Shown here piece after piece: positions 16,179 to 24,083 of a DNA stretch of 40,620 bases. The notes beneath the pieces were generated by a model that worked only from the letters and a program-made list of their open reading frames with translations, had not been told where the DNA came from and made no database searches. This stretch comes from JAGPIS01 sp964635545. Lineage in GTDB: Bacteria > Bacteroidota > Bacteroidia > Bacteroidales > Marinilabiliaceae. Position 1 is the stretch's first letter; each line of letters starts with the position of its first letter. The position numbers and the translations under genes are program-made. Where the stretch lies: assembly GCA_964635545.1 (NCBI GenBank), contig CAZWOA010000023.1, positions 1 to 40,620 on the forward strand, in the 5' to 3' direction.

Positions 16179-16242
16179 GCTATAATTTTCTTTAAAAATA
16201 CAGCTTTATTTTTAAAGATGATAAAAGATATAAATAATTCAA

Positions 16243-16268
16243 TTACCACGAGCCTAAGCCCGTGGTAA
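16243..16268. repeat. REP-like palindrome
   Basis: TTACCACG and CGTGGTAA form a perfect eight-pair stem around AGCCTAAGCC in the gap between two minus-strand genes. The shape (CCACG-AGCC-TA-AGCC-CGTGG) resembles small dispersed palindromes found between genes in many bacteria. No T tract follows, so terminator function is weak at best. No second copy was seen in this window. Confidence 0.5.
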
Positions 16269-16293
16269 CTTGTAACCTAACTATTCACATTAA

Positions 16294-17286
16294 TTATTCA
16301 AAAACCTCCTGGTTGTCGGTGTTATCTTCCCATTCAACCCTGAGTATAATATTCTTTTTATTTACCACTCTTGCCTGCAGGGTTATTGTTGGAACTTTCA
16401 TCAGGCCATTATCGGTGGTTGTGTTGTTGTAATCAATGTTTTTACCTTCAGCCACGTTTATGGCTGCTTGTGCTGCTGCTCTTGCAAGTTTATCAATGGG
16501 CTTGGCAATTGAGATTGTTTGGTGCCCTGCCACTATATTGCGAAGTGCCATCAACTCAGCATCTTGGCCTGCAAGAAGCACTTTGCCTTGCAGGTTATTC
16601 TCGTTGAGTGCCATTAGCGCGCCCGATGCCAAAACGTCGTTACCACAAATTATTGCGTCAAACTGCGAGTCGTTGGCTATCAGCTCTTTAATCACAAAGT
16701 ATGCTTCGTCGGCAACCCATGCGTTGCTGAAAACATCCTTCACAATATTTATAGAACCATTGTCGATGGATGGCTGTAGCTCATCATGCCAGCCGCGGCG
16801 CAGTAGGGTGGCATTATTGTCACGCTCGGGTCCTGTGATAAGCACATAATTGCCGGATGCCTTAATCTGTTTCAGATAGTTAGCTTGCATTTTCCCAATC
16901 TCAATATTGTCGGTTGAGATATAGAATGCCAGAGGACCGTTTCGTATGAGCCTGTCGTAGGATATTACAGGTACATTTACTTTAAATGCCTCTTCGGCAA
17001 TCTGACCTGCACGCTCCATGTCAACCGGAATAATTACCAGCACTTCAACTCCCTTTTTAATCATTTCGAGAGCCTGATCATACTGTTTCTGTGGGTCCGA
17101 TTCTGCAACTGCAACCACAACTTCGGCGTCAAGGCTTTTCACACTTTCGATAAATAGCTCTTTATCTTTTTTCCACCTCTCTATATTTTCGGTATCCATC
17201 AGGAATCCAATGGTGGTCTTTTTGTTGCTGCATCCTGTTGATATTATCATCAGGGAAGCAAATAGTAGTAATAATACTTGTTTCAT
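16294..17286 (-). CDS. Sugar-binding periplasmic lipoprotein (XylF/RbsB-like)
   Basis: This 330-residue protein starts with a lipoprotein signal whose lipobox ends in STGC, with Cys19 as the lipid attachment site. The mature part is a type 1 periplasmic binding protein: TIGFLMDTENIERWKKDKELF, EVLVIIPVDMERAGQIAEEA, VPVISYDRLI and DAIICGNDVLASGAL are close to D-xylose-binding XylF. Such proteins normally feed an ABC importer, but no ATPase or permease lies next to it. It stands alone between the helicase and the UbiA gene. In Bacteroidota similar orphans may act as sensors or partners of other systems; this is inference. The sugar cannot be told from sequence. Confidence 0.85.
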   Translation of the reverse strand: MKQVLLLLFASLMIISTGCSNKKTTIGFLMDTENIERWKKDKELFIESVKSLDAEVVVAVAESDPQKQYDQALEMIKKGVEVLVIIPVDMERAGQIAEEAFKVNVPVISYDRLIRNGPLAFYISTDNIEIGKMQANYLKQIKASGNYVLITGPERDNNATLLRRGWHDELQPSIDNGSINIVKDVFSNAWVADEAYFVIKELIANDSQFDAIICGNDVLASGALMALNENNLQGKVLLAGQDAELMALRNIVAGHQTISIAKPIDKLARAAAQAAINVAEGKNIDYNNTTTDNGLMKVPTITLQARVVNKKNIILRVEWEDNTDNQEVFE

Positions 17287-17499
17287 AGTTGTTTTGTTTT
17301 GGGTGTCAAAGTATTAAGTGTCATAAATATTTTCGATAATTAATTATCTTTATGTCTATAAGTGCATGTGAACATTAAATTGCTCTGGTTTTAATATTTG
17401 ATAATTTATGACTATTTTGTGTCAAAAGCAAATATTAATCATCTGTTTTTTATATATTTATCGTCTGATTATCTATTTCTGATATTGTTAATATTTTAT

Positions 17500-18450
17500 A
17501 TGATGGCTTTTCTTAATCTCATTCGATACAAGAATTTGGTAATAGTAGTTTTGCTACAGGTATTGCTTCGTTACGGATTGATATTGCCTGTGTTACAGCA
17601 TTTCGATATCGAGCCGGCGCTGCTGGGAAGAGAGTTTTTGCTGCTGGTAATTTCAACCGTGTTTCTGGCTGCATCAGGATATGTTATTAACGACTATTTT
17701 GATGTGCGAATAGATAAAGTGAACCGCCCTCGAAGGGTTATTGTGGGTACTGTAATTACCAGGCGCACCGCACTGCTGTTTCATGTGCTTTTTTCGCTCA
17801 TAGGTCTTTTTGCAGGGTTGTATCTTTCGTTCATATTCCGTAAGGAGAGTTATGCACTGTTTTTTATTGCCGTGCCCATTTTATTGTGGTACTACAGCAC
17901 TATTTTCAAGCGTCAGATGCTTATTGGTAATATTTTGATAGCACTTATGACATCTTTGGTGCCTTATCTGGTGGTATCGGTTGAGTTTACAGCCCTGGTT
18001 CATCAGTATGGTACCAGCATTACCCGCACCGAGGCATGCTCTACTGCCTGGTTTTGGTCCACCGGATTTGCTTTTTTTGCATTCATAATAAATCTGGCCC
18101 GCGAAATTATTAAGGATATGGAGGATGTGAAGGGCGACAGGCTTGGAGGTTGCAACACGTTGCCCATTGAAATGGGTGTGGTGAATACCAAAATTGTTGT
18201 AAACCTGCTTCTGGGCTTTATGGTGGTTGCGCTATGGGGGAGCTACTTTGTTGTGCCTCAGCTGAAGTCGATTCCATTGGTGTTGCCCTATCTTATTTTG
18301 TTGTTAACGGCACCCATCATTTTGCTTATAGTGAAGGTGCATATGGCACGCACCACAAAAGCGTTTCATAAAGCGGGCACATTGAGTAAATATGTGATGC
18401 TGGCCGGCATTTTGTTCATTCTTTTGGTGGGAATGCTCTATAACAGTTGA
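17500..18450 (+). CDS. UbiA-family prenyltransferase (geranylgeranylglycerol-phosphate geranylgeranyltransferase-like)
   Basis: A membrane protein of 316-317 residues with about eight hydrophobic segments. The first Asp-rich motif NDYFDVRID (64-72) fits NDxxDxxxD, and the second is DMEDVKGDRLGG near 205, both needed for Mg-prenyl diphosphate binding. The family joins prenyl chains to acceptors such as quinone rings, haem or glycerol phosphate. This subgroup is usually named geranylgeranylglycerol-phosphate geranylgeranyltransferase in Bacteroidota, although the true acceptor is unclear; MenA is a possible but less fitting label. An upstream TTG at 17398 gives a longer frame, but the ATG pair at 17500/17503 begins the conserved part and is preferred. 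Confidence 0.8.
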   Translation: MMAFLNLIRYKNLVIVVLLQVLLRYGLILPVLQHFDIEPALLGREFLLLVISTVFLAASGYVINDYFDVRIDKVNRPRRVIVGTVITRRTALLFHVLFSLIGLFAGLYLSFIFRKESYALFFIAVPILLWYYSTIFKRQMLIGNILIALMTSLVPYLVVSVEFTALVHQYGTSITRTEACSTAWFWSTGFAFFAFIINLAREIIKDMEDVKGDRLGGCNTLPIEMGVVNTKIVVNLLLGFMVVALWGSYFVVPQLKSIPLVLPYLILLLTAPIILLIVKVHMARTTKAFHKAGTLSKYVMLAGILFILLVGMLYNS

Positions 18451-18534
18451 TTGTTTTTGTGCGGTTTGATTTTAAATAAATCATTAATCACTAACTTAGC
18501 ACCTCTAAATTTTACGAATCAATATATTGAATTT

Positions 18535-19410
18535 ATGATATTATCGATGACAGGCTATGGTAAAGCCATTTGCGAGTTGCCACAAAAAAAAGTTATTGTT
18601 GAGGTTAGATCGTTGAATAGCAAGCAACTTGACCTTAATGTGAGAGTGCCAAACCTATATCGCGAAAAGGAGTTGGAGATAAGAAGCACAATCAACAGCA
18701 CCATATTGAGGGGTAAGGTAGATGTTACGTTAAATGTCGATTCTGAAATGTCGGATAAACAGGCACACGTCAATGCGCCGGTTATTGAGCACTATTATAA
18801 TCAGCTTAAGCCATTGGCCGATAAGTTCAACCAGACTGGTAATACCGATTTCCTGCGTATAATATTGCCACTTCCCGATGCGGTTAAAGTGGAACAGGCC
18901 GATCTTAATGAGGATGAGTGGAAACATATAAGCAAAGCTATTGATGAGGCAATAGAAAAACTTATTGAATTCAGAACTCAGGAAGGTGCTGTGCTTGAGG
19001 ATGATATCAAAAAACGTATAACTCTCATTGGCGATTTACTGAAGGAGGTGGAGCCATTTGAAAAAGATAGAATCGAAAAACTGAAAGCCCGCATAAAAGA
19101 GAATCTCGAAGAGCTTATCGATAAGAGTAAAATTGATGAGAACCGCCTGGAGCAGGAGTTTATCTTCTATATCGAAAAACTTGATGTAACAGAGGAGAAA
19201 GTTCGCCTGAAGAACCATCTCGACTATTTTATAGAGACTATAGATACTGAGAGCCAACCGGGCAAGAAACTTGGTTTTATCAGCCAGGAGATAGGACGTG
19301 AAATAAATACTCTCGGCTCGAAGGCCAATGATGCCAGTATTCAGCGTATTGTGATACAGATGAAGGATGAGCTCGAGAAGATTAAGGAGCAACTTCTTAA
19401 TGTACTTTAA
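18535..19410 (+). CDS. yicC: YicC-family endoribonuclease
   Basis: A cytoplasmic protein of 292 residues starting MILSMTGYG, the family's standard beginning (MIRSMTGFG in E. coli). The N-terminal domain includes VEVRSLNSKQLDLNVRVP. The C-terminal half is strongly helical and ends with the signature GKKLGFISQEIGREINTLGSKANDASIQ. YicC proteins have been shown in E. coli to cut RNA, including a small regulatory RNA. An upstream TTG-type extension to 18451 is possible but lacks similarity, so the ATG at 18535 is chosen. It is the first gene of a tight yicC-gmk-nadD group, a neighbourhood seen in many Bacteroidota. Confidence 0.92.
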   Translation: MILSMTGYGKAICELPQKKVIVEVRSLNSKQLDLNVRVPNLYREKELEIRSTINSTILRGKVDVTLNVDSEMSDKQAHVNAPVIEHYYNQLKPLADKFNQTGNTDFLRIILPLPDAVKVEQADLNEDEWKHISKAIDEAIEKLIEFRTQEGAVLEDDIKKRITLIGDLLKEVEPFEKDRIEKLKARIKENLEELIDKSKIDENRLEQEFIFYIEKLDVTEEKVRLKNHLDYFIETIDTESQPGKKLGFISQEIGREINTLGSKANDASIQRIVIQMKDELEKIKEQLLNVL

Positions 19411-19419
19411 ATCGGGGTT

Positions 19420-19998
19420 ATGAATAATAATAGGGGTAAACTTCTAATATTTTCAGCACCGTCGGGTGCAGGCAAGAGTACTATTGTGCAATATTTATTG
19501 TCGCAGGGTTTTAATCTTGAGTTTTCAATATCGGCTACCAGCAGGGCGCCTCGCGGTGTTGAGAAGGATGGTGTTGATTACTATTTTCTATCTCCCGAAG
19601 AGTTCAAAAGCCGAATTTCTACAGGCTGTTTTGTTGAGTTTGAAGAGGTGTATGAGAACTGTTTCTATGGAACTTTAAAGAGTGAAGTGGAGCGAATAAC
19701 ATCAGCAGGTAAAAATATCGTGTTTGATGTTGACGTGGTGGGCGGTGTGAATATAAAGAGCATGTATGGCGATAAGGCTTTAAGCATTTTCATAGAGCCG
19801 CCATCGGTGGAGGAGTTGGAGAAACGGCTCAGGGGGCGTGGAACCGACTCGGACGAGAAGATTAAGCAGCGAATTGCCAAAGCTGAATATGAACTGACTT
19901 TTGCACCTAAATTTGATGTGGTATTGGTTAATGATGACCTGCAACTGTGTAAGCAGAAAGCAGTGGAGTTGGTGACTGAATTCCTTGAAAATAAATAA
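19420..19998 (+). CDS. gmk: Guanylate kinase
   Basis: Gmk phosphorylates GMP to GDP with ATP. The P-loop APSGAGKST is at 13-21. The GMP-binding segment TSRAPRGVEKDGVDYYF follows at about 37-53, and FVEFEEVYENCFYGT and VFDVDVVGG are conserved. The RGRGTDSDEKIKQRI lid region is present. At 192 residues it has normal length. It begins 9 bases after yicC and ends 5 bases before nadD, so the three are surely one transcript. Confidence 0.96.
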   Translation: MNNNRGKLLIFSAPSGAGKSTIVQYLLSQGFNLEFSISATSRAPRGVEKDGVDYYFLSPEEFKSRISTGCFVEFEEVYENCFYGTLKSEVERITSAGKNIVFDVDVVGGVNIKSMYGDKALSIFIEPPSVEELEKRLRGRGTDSDEKIKQRIAKAEYELTFAPKFDVVLVNDDLQLCKQKAVELVTEFLENK

Positions 19999-20003
19999 GT
20001 TGT

Positions 20004-20576
20004 ATGCTTAAGGTAGGTCTTCTTTTCGGATCGTTTAATCCTGTTCATTCGGCACATCTGATGCTTGGTCAGTATATGTTGCAGTTTCAGGGATTGGATG
20101 AGTTGTGGTATGTGGTTAGCCCTCAAAATCCATTTAAAAATATTGACGACCTTGCCGATGCCGAGCATAGGGTAGAGATGCTCAGGTTGGCCACCCAGGG
20201 AGCTAAATCAATGCGGGTGTGCGATATTGAACTGTCAATGCCCGTGCCGTCATATACTATCGATACTTTAGAAAAGTTGAGCGATTTGTATCCTGATTAT
20301 CAGTTTCATATAGTTATGGGTGCCGATAATTTGGTGGATTTTGAAGAGTGGAAAAACTCCGGTGAAATTCTAAATAAATATAAATTATTGATATATCCCC
20401 GCCTAGGATTTGTGATTGAAAATGTGACTCATGAAAACATAGTAGCCACTGCTGCCCCTATTTTCGAACTTTCATCGACAAATATCCGTAAATGGATAGG
20501 TGATGGTAATGATGTAAGCTACTTTGTGCCTGATGTTGTCTATTGCTATATCGATAAGTTAAACTTATACAGATAG
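20004..20576 (+). CDS. nadD: Nicotinate-nucleotide adenylyltransferase
   Basis: NadD makes nicotinate adenine dinucleotide from nicotinate mononucleotide and ATP in NAD synthesis. The nucleotidyltransferase signature GSFNPVHSAHL holds the HxxH pair at 15 and 18 (the second position is Ala where Gly is usual). ISSTxIR appears as LSSTNIRKWI near residue 165, and the MGADNL block near 112 binds the nicotinate ring. At 190 residues it is of usual size. It closes the yicC-gmk-nadD operon. Confidence 0.94.
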   Translation: MLKVGLLFGSFNPVHSAHLMLGQYMLQFQGLDELWYVVSPQNPFKNIDDLADAEHRVEMLRLATQGAKSMRVCDIELSMPVPSYTIDTLEKLSDLYPDYQFHIVMGADNLVDFEEWKNSGEILNKYKLLIYPRLGFVIENVTHENIVATAAPIFELSSTNIRKWIGDGNDVSYFVPDVVYCYIDKLNLYR

Positions 20577-20692
20577 CAGTGAATATTCAGTTTGCTGATG
20601 GCGTGTTTTTTGTTACATGATATGGTATTGCTTTGGTTGACTTGTATGCTTAACCGGTAATCATAATTATTAATCCTATACCTTACTTATTT

Positions 20693-21163
20693 ATGAAAGA
20701 GAATAACTACTCATTTAAATGGAGTGATATTGGTGATCTTGAATTGGGTCGTCCCAATCTTGGCAATAATACTCATGTGGCAGTTTATAGACTTATGCAA
20801 TACACTATGCGAAGTGTGTTGAGTAATGAGTTTGGCGCCGAAAAAGCCAGTAAGATTTTTTATGATTCCGGATATGTGGCAGGTAAGGAGTTTTGTACCA
20901 ATATGCTTGATGAGTCACTCGATTTATTTGGGTTTATTTCCAACCTGCAAGAGGTGCTCAAGACCCTGAATGTGGGTATATTGAGAGTTGAAAAAGCTGA
21001 TGCTGACAATATGAATTTTGTGGTTACGGTGTCAGAAGACCTAGATTGTAGTGGTCTGCCAATTACCAATGAAACTGTGTGCGACTACGACGAAGGCTTA
21101 ATTGCCGGAATATTTGATAAATATACCGGTAAGAGTTTTAAGGTGAAGGATAATGTTGGTTGA
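20693..21163 (+). CDS. V4R-domain protein, lacking the end of its domain
   Basis: A 156-residue protein with a V4R (4-vinyl reductase-like) ligand-binding domain: GRPNLGNNTHVAVYRLMQY, KIFYDSGYVAGKEF, and DYDEGLIAGIFDKYTGKSF near the end. V4R domains usually finish with a cysteine-containing segment of the type E-x-x-C-x-x-x-G-x-x-x-C-x-F. Here the protein stops at FKVKDNVG without it. The next ORF overlaps it by 11 bases in another frame and begins in the middle of a PAS domain. Together they look like a V4R-PAS-histidine kinase gene that lost roughly 100-150 bases at the junction. That reading is inference; the alternative is two truly separate proteins. Confidence 0.7.
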   Translation: MKENNYSFKWSDIGDLELGRPNLGNNTHVAVYRLMQYTMRSVLSNEFGAEKASKIFYDSGYVAGKEFCTNMLDESLDLFGFISNLQEVLKTLNVGILRVEKADADNMNFVVTVSEDLDCSGLPITNETVCDYDEGLIAGIFDKYTGKSFKVKDNVG

Positions 21164-22265
21164 CTTACACGGTATTGTTATTACTGCCAATAAGGAGTGT
21201 GAGAAGATATTTGGGCGTTCGCAAAATGATATTGTTGGTTTAAGTGTGAATGAATATGCAGTGCCTGATGATGCTAAAATTAGCATAGACTATATCAATG
21301 ATGCTCTTAATTCTAGAATTGGTGAAAAGGCTGAATTTACCAAGAGATTTTATCACTCATCAGGAAGAATAATAACTTTTGAGATTTCATCTACTCTACT
21401 GCATGATAAAAAGGGAAAACCACTATATTTCATATCTCACATTAAGGATATTACCCGCCAACTGGAGGTTGAACAGCAACAAATAGAGCTAAATAAACGC
21501 CTATCCGAAATGGTTGAGGAGCTTAAAGAGGCTAATGAAACCCGCGATAAGTTTATGCGAATCATAGCTCACGACCTCCGCAACCCATTTAATGCAATTA
21601 TAGGATTTACAGGTCTGCTATCTGAAAATGTGGAACAGTTTGGTTATGATGATATTAAAAAAATAGCTGCTGAGGTACACTCCACTTCTCTAAAGACTTT
21701 TAAGCTGCTGGAGACGTTGCTGGAGTGGTCGGTGGTACAGAAAAATAAAATGGAGTTTAATCCCATAGAACTCAATGTCCGTGAGGTGTTTGGCACGGTA
21801 ATAAATCTTGTGACGGCAGTGGCCAATACTAAAGGAATAACTGTTAATAGCCGTTTGAAAGATGATGTGATTATCAATGCCGATAGAAATATGCTTACCA
21901 CAATTGTGAGGAATTTGATGAGTAACGCAATTAAGTTTACTCCCGACAATGGACTGGTTGAGGTAGATATGAGAATTGCTGATAACAGTGTGTTATTCAG
22001 TGTTACCGATACGGGTGTGGGAATGAGCGAGGAGCAAATAGCAAGCCTTTTTGTGAATGGTAGTAATATTAGTACGCTGGGTACCAATAGTGAAAGTGGT
22101 ACCGGACTAGGACTTTTGCTATGTAAAGAGTTTGTTGAGCGACATGGTGGTTCAATCGATGTTAAAAGTTCTGTGGGTAAGGGTAGCACCTTTAGTTTTG
22201 CAATTCCTTATAACCACGAATTAAATAAAAAATCAGATATGGTGCTGGATGCCTCTCTTGCCTGA
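21153..22265 (+). CDS. PAS-domain histidine kinase (probable back half of a V4R-PAS-kinase)
   Basis: A 370-residue sensor kinase. A PAS domain at about 1-100 starts abruptly at LVDLHGIVITANK, so its usual N-terminal cap is missing. A coiled coil at about 103-132 follows. The phosphoacceptor is His140 in IAHDLRNPF. The ATPase part has the N box NLMSNAIKF, G1 DTGVGM and G2 GTGLGLLLC. No membrane segment or receiver domain is present, so it should be cytoplasmic. No response regulator gene is next to it. The start overlaps the end of the V4R gene, and the missing PAS cap suggests that both were once one gene. If it is translated alone the kinase core is complete but would have lost its sensor. 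Confidence 0.8.
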   Translation: MLVDLHGIVITANKECEKIFGRSQNDIVGLSVNEYAVPDDAKISIDYINDALNSRIGEKAEFTKRFYHSSGRIITFEISSTLLHDKKGKPLYFISHIKDITRQLEVEQQQIELNKRLSEMVEELKEANETRDKFMRIIAHDLRNPFNAIIGFTGLLSENVEQFGYDDIKKIAAEVHSTSLKTFKLLETLLEWSVVQKNKMEFNPIELNVREVFGTVINLVTAVANTKGITVNSRLKDDVIINADRNMLTTIVRNLMSNAIKFTPDNGLVEVDMRIADNSVLFSVTDTGVGMSEEQIASLFVNGSNISTLGTNSESGTGLGLLLCKEFVERHGGSIDVKSSVGKGSTFSFAIPYNHELNKKSDMVLDASLA

Positions 22266-22282
22266 TTTAAGATTTTTGACCA

Positions 22283-23956
22283 TCACATGAATATCAGTAA
22301 TATCAATTGAGCAATAATCACTCTGGCAAACATACATAACGGATATACCGTTGCATAGGCTACCGATGGCTGATCGTTCTCTATTATTGAGTTTGAATAT
22401 GTTAGTGCCATTGGGTTGGCCATGCTTCCGCATAGCATGCCGCTAACTGTGGCATAATCTACCTTCCTTATTTTCATTGCGTAAAGTCCTACGATAAGTA
22501 TGGGTAATACGGTGAGTGCAAATCCTATGGCAATCCATATTGCTCCCTGCGCCTGAAATACGGTGTCGAAAAACTCAGAACCTGCATCAAGGCCAAGGCA
22601 GGTGAGGTATAGGCTGAGGCCAACGCCGCGAAGCATGAGGTTGGCACTTTTGGTGGTGTAGGTTACTATTCTGAAACGTGGACCGAAAGCACCCATCAAT
22701 ATACCCACTACGATGGGGCCACCTGCAATACCTAGCTTAACCGGCAGGCTTATGCCCGGGATTGAGAATGGGATGGAACCAAGTATCAAACCTAAAACTA
22801 TGCCTATAAATATTGCTACAAGATTGGGTTCGTTGAGTCGCACTACTCTGTTACCCAGGTAGTTTTCCATCTGTTTCATAGATGTCGCCACACCAACCAC
22901 AGTAACCCGGTCGCCCATCTGCAGGGTTAGGTCGGGCGTGGCAAGCAGGTTGATGCCCGAGCGGTACACTCGTGTTATGTTGACTCCAAAGCGGTTACGT
23001 AGTTTTAGTTGCGATATTTTCTTGCCGTTAATCTCCTGCTGGGTTATTATTATCCTTTGCGATATAAGTTGCGGGTCGATGGAGTTCCAATCTATATCGT
23101 CTTTATTCCAATCATCGGGCACCACTTTGCCAAATAGGGCTGTAAGTGCTTTTATGTCGCTTTTATTAGTGATAACCAGTATTTTATCATCTTCTCGAAG
23201 TATGGATTCGGAGTTGGCTATCACCACATTTCCGTTATGCCATATCCTGGATATTATGAATTTATTGGATATAAATGAGGCTGCCTCTTTTATGCTTTTG
23301 TCGTAAAGGGCAGGATTGGAAATCTGAAAACTGGCAATAAATGTGTTGGAACCATCGCTATCATCGTCGTTATTATTACCCATTGACGATACGAATCGTT
23401 TTAGTACTATCAATCCGAGTATTACACCTATCACGCCCAGCGGATATGTCACAGCACAAGCCAGAGCCAGGTCGGGATGCGACGATGTGCCATCCATAGA
23501 TATCTGTTTAAGTGTTTGTTGTGCAGCACCTAAGGCCGGTGTGTTTGTTACTGCACCGCAGAATATCCCGGTCATCTCGGGTAGTGATATATCTGTAATG
23601 AAATAGAAACCAAGCATCATCAGTGTACCTGTAAATACCACACCCAATGCTAGGGTATTGAGGCGTATGCCCCCTTTCATAAATGATGCTATAAACGATG
23701 GACCAACCTGAAGGCCAAGTGCATATACAAATATGATTAGGCCAAAACTCTCGGCATAGCTGAGCATGTTTTCATCTATGGTAAGGCCGAAATGTCCTGC
23801 CAAAATACCTATGAAAAATACAAAGGTGATACCCAACGATATACCTTTGAATTTTATTTTACCCATGGCCAGCCCTATGGCAACTATTGCCGATAATACT
23901 ACAACGGCCTGTATTTCCGAATGTTCAATGAATAAGCTATGAAGCAGTTCCATCAC
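22283..23956 (-). CDS. YidE/AspT-family putative transporter with RCK_C domains
   Basis: A 557-residue inner-membrane protein with two similar halves: about five hydrophobic segments at 1-190 and five to six at 380-557, each half with the AspT/YidE antiporter duplication (GIFCGAVTNTPALGA in the first, GMLCGSMANPMALTY in the second). Two RCK_C (TrkA-C) domains lie between (about 205-290 and 295-375, with ALYDKSIKEA and TVVGVATSMKQME). AspT itself exchanges aspartate for alanine; most YidE-type proteins have no known substrate. It is transcribed alone, and its 3' end lies 17 bases from the convergent kinase gene. Confidence 0.88.
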   Translation of the reverse strand: MMELLHSLFIEHSEIQAVVVLSAIVAIGLAMGKIKFKGISLGITFVFFIGILAGHFGLTIDENMLSYAESFGLIIFVYALGLQVGPSFIASFMKGGIRLNTLALGVVFTGTLMMLGFYFITDISLPEMTGIFCGAVTNTPALGAAQQTLKQISMDGTSSHPDLALACAVTYPLGVIGVILGLIVLKRFVSSMGNNNDDDSDGSNTFIASFQISNPALYDKSIKEAASFISNKFIISRIWHNGNVVIANSESILREDDKILVITNKSDIKALTALFGKVVPDDWNKDDIDWNSIDPQLISQRIIITQQEINGKKISQLKLRNRFGVNITRVYRSGINLLATPDLTLQMGDRVTVVGVATSMKQMENYLGNRVVRLNEPNLVAIFIGIVLGLILGSIPFSIPGISLPVKLGIAGGPIVVGILMGAFGPRFRIVTYTTKSANLMLRGVGLSLYLTCLGLDAGSEFFDTVFQAQGAIWIAIGFALTVLPILIVGLYAMKIRKVDYATVSGMLCGSMANPMALTYSNSIIENDQPSVAYATVYPLCMFARVIIAQLILLIFM

Positions 23957-23990
23957 TACGTTCTTAATTATTTACCAATAATAGGAATTG

Positions 23991-23998
23991 CAAATGTA
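23991..23998 (-). promoter_or_regulatory. Candidate -7 promoter element for the YidE-like gene
   Basis: On the minus strand TACATTTG matches TAnnTTTG and lies 34 bases upstream of the ATG at 23956. No convincing -33 box was seen. Confidence 0.5.
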
Positions 23999-24027
23999 GA
24001 ACAAATAATGAACGGTTATGCACATTT

Positions 24028-24058
24028 AAAAAAAAGAAAGCCACTATTATATAGCAGC
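24028..24058 (-). terminator. Intrinsic terminator of the M16 peptidase gene
   Basis: On the minus strand GCTGCTAT pairs with ATAGTGGC (eight pairs, two G-U) around ATA, followed by TTTC and a run of T. It lies about 25 bases after the stop of the peptidase gene. Confidence 0.7.
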
Positions 24059-24083
24059 TCTCTTTTTTGTTTTTCTGATTCTG

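Noticed and set aside
17398..17499. N-terminal extension of the UbiA protein from a TTG codon
   Set aside because: The extension has no family similarity, and an ATG pair at 17500/17503 begins the conserved part. A near-consensus -7 box (AATATTTG) at about 17393-17400 would put the transcript start after 17398.
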